From: Candidatus Luteimonas excrementigallinarum
GTDB lineage: Bacteria; Pseudomonadota; Gammaproteobacteria; Xanthomonadales; Xanthomonadaceae
Assembly: GCA_019115725.1 (NCBI GenBank)
Contig: DXCY01000019.1
Span: 1-13,118 of the forward strand
DNA: 13,118 nt
Direction: 5' to 3'
The notes below the pieces were generated by a model, which was given only the letters and a program-made list of their open reading frames with translations, searched no databases and was not told the DNA's origin. Of the stretch, positions 7,599 through 13,118 are shown piece by piece. A program made the position numbers and the translations under genes. Numbering within the stretch: position 1 is the stretch's first letter; every line of letters begins with the position of its first letter.

Positions 7599-8525
7599 TC
7601 AGCCCGCGACCGGCGCGGTGGCGGGAACCTGGGCGGTAGCTTCCTCGGCCGGGATCTCTTCAGCCGGCTCTTCGATCACGGGCGCGGGGGCCGGCGCCGG
7701 GGCGTTGTCCGCCTTGCGCGCAGCCAGCCACTGATCGAACTCATCGCGCGGAACCGCGCGCACCACGATCGGCATGAACGCATGGTCCTTGCCGCACAGC
7801 TCCGCGCACTGGCCGCGGTACACGCCCGGCTCGCGGATTTCGGTCCAGGCTTCGTTGATGATCCCGGGAATGGCGTCCTGCTTGAAACCCAGCGCCGGCA
7901 CCCACCAGGAGTGGATCACGTCGTCGGCGGTGATCACGAAGCGCACCTTGGTATCGGTGGGCAGCACCAGCTCGTTGTCCACCTCGAGCAGGTAGGCACC
8001 GTGTGCATCGAGCTCGGCGCGGGTGGTGTTGCGGTTCTGGCGCAGGCGGTCGCTCTCGCGATCCATGCGGCTGAGGAAGGCCACGTCCTCACCGATGTAC
8101 TCGTACTCCCACATCCACTGGAAGCCGGTCACCTTGACCGTCATTTCCGAGTCGCGCACGTCGTACATCTGGATCAGCTTGCTGGTGGCCGGGAAGGCCA
8201 TGACCACCAGGATGATCACCGGGATCACCGTCCAGATGATTTCCGCGGTGGTGTTGTGGCTGAACTGCGAAGCCACCGCCCCCCTGGATTTGCGGAACTT
8301 GAAAATCGCATAGCCCATGGCGCCAAACACCAGCACGCCGATGACCACGCACACCCACAGCACGAACATGTGGGCGTCATAGGCATTCTGGGAAGTGGGG
8401 GTAACGCCCCGGCCCATGTTGAGCTGCCATCTCTGCGGATCGGCTGACTGGGCAAACACACAGGCAGACAGTGCCCAAAGTGCGAGGCCAACGCCCCATT
8501 GCTTGATACGAGCGACTTGCTTCAC
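7599..8525 (-). CDS. coxB: Cytochrome c oxidase subunit II (CuA)
   Basis: 308 residues from a GTG start. It accepts electrons from cytochrome c through the binuclear CuA site in the periplasm. The order is signal peptide (about 1-25), two spans (about 52-75 and 93-115) and a cupredoxin domain. CuA ligands are H205 (IHSWWVPALG), C240, E242, C244, H248 and M251 (CAELCGKDHAFM); the electron-entry Trp cluster is WMWEYEY (137-143). No CxxCH is present, so no cytochrome c is fused, unlike caa3 enzymes. The tail 271-308 is Pro/Ala/Glu low-complexity sequence. GTG at 8525 was chosen because a clean signal peptide follows at once; upstream ATGs at 8609 and 8588 would bury it behind unrelated residues. 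LSAC at 19-22 fits a lipobox, so it may be a lipoprotein; cleavage after VFA (23-25) is the alternative. It is the first gene of the operon. Confidence 0.95.
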   Translation of the reverse strand: MKQVARIKQWGVGLALWALSACVFAQSADPQRWQLNMGRGVTPTSQNAYDAHMFVLWVCVVIGVLVFGAMGYAIFKFRKSRGAVASQFSHNTTAEIIWTVIPVIILVVMAFPATSKLIQMYDVRDSEMTVKVTGFQWMWEYEYIGEDVAFLSRMDRESDRLRQNRNTTRAELDAHGAYLLEVDNELVLPTDTKVRFVITADDVIHSWWVPALGFKQDAIPGIINEAWTEIREPGVYRGQCAELCGKDHAFMPIVVRAVPRDEFDQWLAARKADNAPAPAPAPVIEEPAEEIPAEEATAQVPATAPVAG

Positions 8526-8555
8526 GTTCGAACCCCGATGCCGGAACGGCGTTGC

Positions 8556-8571
8556 GTACTGCGGTACTGCG
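8556..8571. repeat. Tandem 8-bp repeat in the coxB leader
   Basis: GTACTGCG occurs twice head to tail, followed by GT. It lies 31 bases upstream of the coxB start codon, within the predicted untranslated leader. It is probably incidental, but could fold or be a slippage site. Confidence 0.5.
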
Positions 8572-8660
8572 GTCGGAAACGAAACCATGTGTCTGGCCTG
8601 GCGAAACATTCACCAGAACTCTGGACAAACACACAGCAGTCTGTTCTCAAGAGCGTCCCG

Positions 8661-8690
8661 ATAGTAGCGACCTCCGGCAAGGACCGGCAA
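8661..8690 (-). promoter_or_regulatory. Candidate coxB operon promoter
   Basis: Read on the minus strand, TTGCCG (8690-8685) is followed after 18 bases by TACTAT (8666-8661), each with 4 of 6 matches to sigma-70 boxes. A start near 8654 would leave a leader of about 130 bases before the GTG. A second TTGCCG lies at 8680-8675 but is too close to the -10 to serve as its -35. This is the best-placed candidate in the gap, but it is only moderate in quality. Confidence 0.35.
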
Positions 8691-8716
8691 GCACTGCAAA
8701 GCGCGGACCTTTTCAG

Positions 8717-8744
8717 GGGCCTTTGGTCATGGTCCAAAAAGCCC
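8717..8744. repeat. Imperfect 28-bp inverted repeat, candidate operator
   Basis: The arms GGGC-c-TTTGG (8717-8726) and CCAAA-aa-GCCC (8734-8744) flank a 7-base centre. The repeat lies 51 bases before the putA start and about 27 bases upstream of the candidate coxB -35, so it could be a binding site for a dimeric regulator of either gene. PutA here lacks its own DNA-binding domain, which makes a separate regulator plausible. This is inference only. Confidence 0.4.
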
Positions 8745-8756
8745 GCCATGACGGGC
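8736..8756 (-). terminator. Intrinsic terminator pointing toward coxB, no parent gene
   Basis: On the minus strand GCCCG-TCATGG-CGGGC is followed directly by TTTTT, a compact rho-independent terminator with a 5-bp all-GC stem and a 6-base loop. No minus-strand gene lies upstream within the window: the flanking sequence is putA on the plus strand. It would stop antisense transcription leaving putA before it enters the coxB promoter. Its T-run overlaps the right arm of the inverted repeat at 8717-8744. Confidence 0.6.
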
Positions 8757-8766
8757 CCGGACCGCT

Positions 8767-8772
8767 TAGAAT
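8767..8772 (+). promoter_or_regulatory. Weak candidate -10 box for putA
   Basis: TAGAAT matches TATAAT at 5 of 6 positions. No convincing -35 is found 16-18 bases upstream. A start near 8779 would leave only about 15 bases before the ATG at 8795 and about 70 before the alternative ATG at 8849. Neither ATG has a clear ribosome-binding site. Confidence 0.25.
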
Positions 8773-8794
8773 TGGGTTCCATCCCCACGTGTGC

Positions 8795-11700
8795 ATGACC
8801 GTGTCCGTACCCCCTGCCCTGTCTCCCCTGCCGTCATCGTCTCCCGCCATGGCGAAGATCACCTCTGCATGGACGCGCGACGAAACCACCCACCTCCAGG
8901 AACTGCTCGACCAGGCCCGCCTGCCTGACGAGGATCGCCAGTCGATCCAGGTCACGGCCACCGACCTGGTACGCCGCGTCCGCGCCCGCACCAAGGACCA
9001 GGGTGTGATTGAGGCTTTCATGCAGCAGTACGACCTGGCCAGCGAGGAAGGCGTGGTGCTGATGTCGGTAGCCGAGGCGCTGCTGCGCATCCCCGACCAG
9101 GACACCACCGACAAGCTGATCCGCGACAAGCTCAGCGATGCCGACTGGAAGAAGCATATGGGCCAGTCCGAATCGGTGCTGGTCAATGCCTCCACCTGGG
9201 GGCTGATGCTGACCGGACGCCTGGTGGACCTGGCCGATGAGACCAAACGCGACGTGCACGGCGCCTTCAAGCGGTTGATGGGCCGCGTGGGCGAGCCGGT
9301 GATCCGCCTGGCGGTGCGCCAGGCGATGCGGATCATGGGCCACCAGTTCGTGATGGGCCGCACGATTGGCGAGGCCCTGTCCCGCAGCCGCAAGGGCGCG
9401 AACGCCAATTTCCGCTATTCGTTCGACATGCTGGGCGAGGCGGCCATGACCGCCGCCGATGCCGAGCGCTACCTCAAGGCCTACCACGACGCGATCGATG
9501 CAATCGGCGCCAACGGCCCGTTCGGGGACGAGATTTCCGCGCCGTCCATTTCGGTCAAGCTCTCGGCCCTGCACCCGCGCTACGAGCACGCCAAGCGTGA
9601 GCGCGTGCTGGCCGAGCTGGCACCGCGCCTGCTGGGCCTGGCCCAGCGCGCCAGGCGCCTGGGCATCGGCCTGACCGTGGACGCGGAGGAAGCCGACCGC
9701 CTGGAGCTGTCGCTGGCGGTGTTTGAAGCCGCATGGAACGACGCTTCGCTGCACGGCTGGGAAGGCTTCGGCCTGGTGATCCAGGCCTACCAGAAGCGCG
9801 CCCCGTTCGTGATCGACTGGACCGTGGACCTGGCGCGCCGCCACGGCCGCCGGATCCCGGTGCGCCTGGTCAAGGGCGCCTACTGGGACAGCGAGGTGAA
9901 GCGCTCGCAGGTGGATGGCCACGACGGCTATCCGGTGTTCACCCGCAAGCCCAACACCGACGTGAGCTACCTGGCCTGCGCCCGGCGCATGCTGGAAAGC
10001 GCCGACGCGGTGTACCCGATGTTCGCCACCCACAACGCGCACACCATCGCCGCGGTGCATCGCATGGCCGGGCTGTGGCTGTCTGCCGATGCGCCGAAGG
10101 CCGCGGGCCACGCCTGGGAATTCCAGAAGCTGCACGGCATGGGCGACGACCTGTATGCCGAAGTGATGCCGGCCGACCGCATGGACGTGCCCTGCCGCGT
10201 GTACGCGCCGGTCGGCAGCCATGAGGAGCTGCTGCCCTACCTGGTGCGGCGTCTGCTGGAAAACGGCGCCAACTCGAGCTTCGTCAACCGCATCAGTGAT
10301 GAAGACGTGGCCATCGAAGACCTGGTGCGCGACCCGATCGAGGTCGTTGAAAGTTTCCAGGCCACCCCCCACCCCCGCATTCCCCTGCCGGTCGAGCTGT
10401 ACCGCAGCCAGGGCGACAACAGGAGCAATTCAATGGGCGTCAACCTCGCCAACGACGACCAGCTTCGCAAGCTTGCAGAAGAGATCGCCGCCACCCCCGC
10501 CAACTGGACCGCGCAGCCGCTGGTACCGGGCGCCACGTCTTCGGGCGAGTCGCACAAGGTGACCAGCCCCGCCGACCGGCGCGTGGAGCTGGGCAGCTGG
10601 GTGGCCGCCGATGAAGCCACGGTGGAGCGTGCCCTGGCCAATGCCGTCGCCGCCCATCCGGGCTGGGACGGCACGCCGGCCATGTCGCGCGCAGCGATCC
10701 TGGAGCACGCCGCCGACCTGCTGGAAGCACGCATGGGCTACTTCATCGCCATGTGCACCCGCGAGGCCGGCAAGACCGTCCTCGATGGCGTGGCCGAAGT
10801 ACGCGAGGCGGTGGACTTCCTGCGCTACTACGCCGGTCAGGCCCGCACCCTGTTCTCGCCTGCGGCGCTGCCCGGCCCGACCGGTGAATCCAACTCGCTG
10901 CACCTGGGCGGGCGCGGCGTGTTCGTGTGCATCAGCCCATGGAACTTCCCGCTGGCGATCTTCCTGGGCCAGGTGTCGGCGGCGCTGGCCGCGGGCAACG
11001 CGGTGATCGCCAAGCCGGCCGAGCAGACCACGCTGGTGGGCTTCGAGGCGGTGAAGCTGATGCACGAGGCGGGTATCCCCACCGACGTGCTGCAGTTCGT
11101 GCCGGGCACCGGGGCAGTGGTGGGTGCGGCGCTGACCTCCGATCCGCGCGTAGACGGCGTGGCCTTCACCGGCTCCACCTTCACCGCCCGGGCGATCAAC
11201 CGCGCGCTGGCCGCGCGCGACGCGGCGATCGGCATTCTGGTGGCCGAGACCGGCGGCCAGAACGCGCTGATCGCCGACTCCTCCACCCTGCCCGAACAGC
11301 TGGTGCGCGATGTGCTGGGCTCGGCCTTCACCTCGGCCGGGCAGCGCTGCTCGGCGGCGCGGATCCTGTTCGTGCAGGACGACATCGCCGACAAGGTGAT
11401 CGAGATGATCGCCGGCGCCACTGCCGAGCTGCAGGTGGGCGATCCGGCCCTGCTCTCGACCGACGTGGGCCCGGTGATCGACGACGCGGCGCTGAAGATG
11501 CTGGAAGAGCACGCCCAGCGCATGGACGCCGAAGCCAGGCCGATCGCCAAGGCCAAGGGCAACGACAGCCTGGCCCACGGCACCTACTTCCTGCCGCAGG
11601 CGTGGGAGCTGGAATCGCTCGATCAGCTGGAGCATGAAAAATTCGGCCCGGCGCTGCACGTAATCCGCTGGAAGTCGGGTGAGCTGGACAAGGTGATCGA

Positions 11701-11986
11701 CGCGATCACCGCCACCGGCTACGGCCTGACGCTCGGCATCCACTCGCGCATTGACGAGACCGTGGACCACATCGTGGCCCGGGCGCGGGTCGGCAACGTG
11801 TACGTGAACCGCAACCAGATTGGCGCGGTGGTGGGCGTGCAGCCGTTCGGCGGCCGCGGCCTGTCCGGCACCGGCCCCAAGGCCGGCGGCCCGCACTACC
11901 TGCCGCGCTTCGCCACCGAGAAGACGGTCACCATCGACACCACGGCCGCCGGCGGCAACGCCAGCCTGCTGACGCTGGAAGACTGA
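8795..11986 (+). CDS. putA: Bifunctional proline dehydrogenase / L-glutamate gamma-semialdehyde dehydrogenase
   Basis: 1063 residues. It oxidises proline to glutamate in two channelled steps: an FAD barrel passes electrons to quinone, then an NAD-linked aldehyde dehydrogenase acts on P5C/glutamate semialdehyde. The barrel shows RLVKGAYWDSEVKR (357-370, K360), ATHNAHT, FQKLHGMGDDLY and YLVRRLLENGANSSF (482-496, with substrate-binding R485/R486). The dehydrogenase half has ISPWNFP (713-719), FTGST (791-795), catalytic E818 (ETGGQNA) and catalytic C852 (GQRCSA), 34 apart as in the superfamily. The N-terminal ribbon-helix-helix domain and the C-terminal extra domain of E. coli PutA (1320 residues) are absent, so this is a short type A enzyme that cannot repress its own gene. 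ATG 8849 is an alternative start (1045 residues); the open frame upstream of 8795 looks non-coding. It is divergent from coxB. Confidence 0.95.
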   Translation: MTVSVPPALSPLPSSSPAMAKITSAWTRDETTHLQELLDQARLPDEDRQSIQVTATDLVRRVRARTKDQGVIEAFMQQYDLASEEGVVLMSVAEALLRIPDQDTTDKLIRDKLSDADWKKHMGQSESVLVNASTWGLMLTGRLVDLADETKRDVHGAFKRLMGRVGEPVIRLAVRQAMRIMGHQFVMGRTIGEALSRSRKGANANFRYSFDMLGEAAMTAADAERYLKAYHDAIDAIGANGPFGDEISAPSISVKLSALHPRYEHAKRERVLAELAPRLLGLAQRARRLGIGLTVDAEEADRLELSLAVFEAAWNDASLHGWEGFGLVIQAYQKRAPFVIDWTVDLARRHGRRIPVRLVKGAYWDSEVKRSQVDGHDGYPVFTRKPNTDVSYLACARRMLESADAVYPMFATHNAHTIAAVHRMAGLWLSADAPKAAGHAWEFQKLHGMGDDLYAEVMPADRMDVPCRVYAPVGSHEELLPYLVRRLLENGANSSFVNRISDEDVAIEDLVRDPIEVVESFQATPHPRIPLPVELYRSQGDNRSNSMGVNLANDDQLRKLAEEIAATPANWTAQPLVPGATSSGESHKVTSPADRRVELGSWVAADEATVERALANAVAAHPGWDGTPAMSRAAILEHAADLLEARMGYFIAMCTREAGKTVLDGVAEVREAVDFLRYYAGQARTLFSPAALPGPTGESNSLHLGGRGVFVCISPWNFPLAIFLGQVSAALAAGNAVIAKPAEQTTLVGFEAVKLMHEAGIPTDVLQFVPGTGAVVGAALTSDPRVDGVAFTGSTFTARAINRALAARDAAIGILVAETGGQNALIADSSTLPEQLVRDVLGSAFTSAGQRCSAARILFVQDDIADKVIEMIAGATAELQVGDPALLSTDVGPVIDDAALKMLEEHAQRMDAEARPIAKAKGNDSLAHGTYFLPQAWELESLDQLEHEKFGPALHVIRWKSGELDKVIDAITATGYGLTLGIHSRIDETVDHIVARARVGNVYVNRNQIGAVVGVQPFGGRGLSGTGPKAGGPHYLPRFATEKTVTIDTTAAGGNASLLTLED
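10421..10435 (+). promoter_or_regulatory. Internal ribosome-binding site and ATG inside putA
   Basis: AGGAG (10421-10425) lies exactly 7 bases before an in-frame ATG (10433-10435, residue 547), at the junction between the proline dehydrogenase and aldehyde dehydrogenase halves. Initiation here would make a 517-residue stand-alone P5C dehydrogenase. The site is formed by a run of codons (AGG, AAT, TCA) that are unusual among the GC-ending codons around it. Use of the site is unproven. Confidence 0.4.
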
Positions 11987-11990
11987 CCGC

Positions 11991-12028
11991 GCAGGTCCGG
12001 CCCGGAGCATCCCCGGGCCGGACCCTGC
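11991..12028. repeat. Long GC-rich hairpin just after putA
   Basis: A perfect 12-bp stem, GGTCCGGCCCGG (11994-12005) with CCGGGCCGGACC (12013-12024), has a 7-base loop and is extended by GCA/TGC across one bulge. It begins 4 bases after the putA stop. No T-run follows, so it is more likely a 3'-end stabilising or ribosome-clearing structure than a terminator; the true terminator lies 15 bases on. Confidence 0.7.
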
Positions 12029-12042
12029 AAACGCTGCCCATG

Positions 12043-12072
12043 AAAAAGGCCCCGCCGGAGCGGGGCCTTTTT
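12043..12072. terminator. Bidirectional intrinsic terminator between putA and the fadL-type gene
   Basis: AAAAAGGCCCCG (12043-12054) pairs perfectly with CGGGGCCTTTTT (12061-12072) around a 6-base loop, giving a GC-rich stem with a T-run on both strands. It ends putA on the plus strand (57 bases past its stop) and, in the other direction, lies 20 bases beyond the fadL-type stop. Confidence 0.93.
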
Positions 12073-12091
12073 TGTGCCGCGGAGACTGCAA

Positions 12092-13118
12092 TCAGAACTT
12101 GTACTGCGCCGACAGGCCGAACAGGTTCACGCTGCTGTCGTACTTGCCCACCAGGCGCGCACCGCCGCCAACGAGGTCCAGCTGCGGGTCGTCGCCGATG
12201 TCGATGCGGGTGTAGGCACCGGTGATGTCCCAGTTGTCGGTGACCGACCAGGTGGCGCCTACGGCGAACCAGGTGCGGTCCTCGTCCGGCATCCGCGGGG
12301 TGCGGTGCTGGAAGGCGATCGGCGACTCGTCGCGGCCGATGCCGCCACGCAGGGTCCAGCGGTCGTTGAGGGTGTACTCGGCACCGATCGAGTAGAACCA
12401 GCTGTCATGCCAGTTGTAGTTCTCGACCGAGTCCGGCTGTACTGGGTTGTCGAACTGGATGCGCACCTCGTCCATCGAGGTCCACTTGGTCAGCCGGGCC
12501 TCGCCCATCAGGGCCAGGCGGTCGGTGGCCTGCCAGGTGGCGCTGAAGGTGTGGGTGGCCGGCAGCACCAGGCGGGCGCCGCCATCGACGTTCTGGAACT
12601 GGCCGGTGCCGGCCAGGATCGGGGCCACGTTGGAGGGCACGTCGAAGGTGGCGTCACCGTCTACCTCGTGCTTGATCTCCGAGCGGTAGGCGTAGCCCAG
12701 CGACAGGCTGTCGATCGGGCGCACGTTCAGGCCGGTGGTCCAGCCGATGCTGGTGTCCGAGCCGCTGACTTCGGCGAAGCCGTCGTTCTTCTGCGGGCCG
12801 TACGGGCCGGTCACCGGGTCGGGCATGAAGCACAGCTGCTGGGTGGCCGGGTTGGCGCACAGCGAGCTGCCGAAATCGATCGCGTTGGACAGGGTCACGT
12901 CCGAACGCTGGATCATCAGGCCGAAGCCGGCGGACACGCGCTCATGCAGCTCCACCGAGGCGGCCAGGGTCAGGTCGATCACCTGCACGTCGGACTCGAT
13001 CGCGTGGTAGCGGCCGACCCAGTCGGGGTCGTACTTGGTGGCCAGGCCAAACGGCACGCTGACCATGGCACCCAGGGTCAGGTACTCCAGGTCGCCGGTG
13101 AACGGCAGGATGAAGGAC
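12092..13118 (-). CDS. FadL/OmpP1/TodX-family outer membrane transport protein (5' part outside window)
   Basis: 341 C-terminal residues are visible; the frame runs off the window edge, so the signal peptide and N-terminal hatch domain are missing (the family is usually 420-470 residues). It is probably a beta-barrel for uptake of long-chain fatty acids or other hydrophobic compounds. Family features are the GDLEYLTLGAMVSVPFGLATKYDPDWVGRYHA region near the visible start, alternating aromatic/hydrophobic strand patterns such as LSLGYAYRSEI and WTLRGGIGRDESP, and a C-terminal QYKF whose last Phe is the barrel-assembly signal. Two Cys, in SSLCANPATQQLCFMP, probably form a disulfide in an outer loop. 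The Met codon at 13066 is internal, not the start, because the frame continues upstream with clear family sequence. Substrate cannot be told. It converges on putA. Confidence 0.9.
   Translation of the reverse strand, partial: SFILPFTGDLEYLTLGAMVSVPFGLATKYDPDWVGRYHAIESDVQVIDLTLAASVELHERVSAGFGLMIQRSDVTLSNAIDFGSSLCANPATQQLCFMPDPVTGPYGPQKNDGFAEVSGSDTSIGWTTGLNVRPIDSLSLGYAYRSEIKHEVDGDATFDVPSNVAPILAGTGQFQNVDGGARLVLPATHTFSATWQATDRLALMGEARLTKWTSMDEVRIQFDNPVQPDSVENYNWHDSWFYSIGAEYTLNDRWTLRGGIGRDESPIAFQHRTPRMPDEDRTWFAVGATWSVTDNWDITGAYTRIDIGDDPQLDLVGGGARLVGKYDSSVNLFGLSAQYKF

Noticed and set aside
8526..8609. Earlier ATG starts for coxB (8609 and 8588)
   Set aside because: They would place about 20-28 unrelated residues before a clean signal peptide, which begins at the GTG at 8525.
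8633..8644. ACAG-CAGT-CTGT palindrome near the coxB transcription start as a LexA-type site
   Set aside because: The arms are in the reverse order and the spacing is 4 rather than 8, so it does not fit the SOS box; short palindromes of this size are expected by chance.
8552..8794. N-terminal extension of putA to 8552
   Set aside because: The extension translates the divergent control region, including the terminator and inverted repeat, and has no domain-like sequence; it is not a DNA-binding domain.
8834..12091. Two minus-strand open frames of over 500 codons opposite putA
   Set aside because: Composition is typical of antisense translation of a GC-rich gene, and putA motifs on the plus strand are complete throughout.

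Overview
The window is a high-GC bacterial chromosome segment with the gene order and protein types of a gammaproteobacterium of the Xanthomonadaceae (Stenotrophomonas/Pseudoxanthomonas/Xanthomonas-like). That placement rests on the aa3 oxidase operon layout, the PutA and FadL sequences and the base composition; the genus is inference. There are no mobile elements, RNA genes, CRISPR arrays or broken genes.

Region 1 (about 56-8700, almost all minus strand) is a complete aa3-type cytochrome c oxidase locus. In transcription order it holds coxB (subunit II, CuA), coxA (subunit I, heme a/a3-CuB), a 49-residue single-pass protein, ctaG (Cox11-type CuB assembly factor) and cox3 (subunit III). A second minus-strand block then supplies maturation factors: a SURF1 protein, a Sco-like thioredoxin-fold protein, ctaA (heme A synthase), ctaB/cyoE (heme O synthase) and an 82-residue two-pass membrane protein. 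A small two-pass membrane protein gene on the plus strand lies between the two blocks. It is divergent from SURF1 and convergent with cox3. Genes of the maturation block overlap by 1-4 bases (SURF1/Sco-like, Sco-like/ctaA, ctaA/ctaB), and the 49-residue gene overlaps both coxA and ctaG, so translational coupling is likely. Heme B becomes heme O (CtaB) and then heme A (CtaA). CtaG, and possibly SURF1 and the Sco-like protein, load copper and heme into CoxA and CoxB.

Region 2 (8526-8794) is the divergent control region between coxB and putA. It holds a candidate coxB promoter, a weak candidate putA -10 box, an imperfect 28-bp inverted repeat and a good intrinsic terminator that points toward coxB although no annotated minus-strand gene lies upstream of it.

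Region 3 (8795-12072, plus strand) is putA, a bifunctional proline dehydrogenase / P5C dehydrogenase of the short type without the N-terminal DNA-binding domain. It has a striking internal Shine-Dalgarno/ATG at the boundary between its two enzyme halves. Two consecutive hairpins follow it, and the second is a textbook bidirectional terminator.

Region 4 (12092-13118, minus strand) is the C-terminal part of a FadL-family outer-membrane transport protein, cut by the window edge.

Overall this is mostly well-understood core metabolism. I found no new multi-gene system. The items most worth a second look are the Sco-like protein lacking the usual histidine, the possible lipoprotein signal on CoxB, the internal start in putA, and the orphan terminator in the cox/putA control region.
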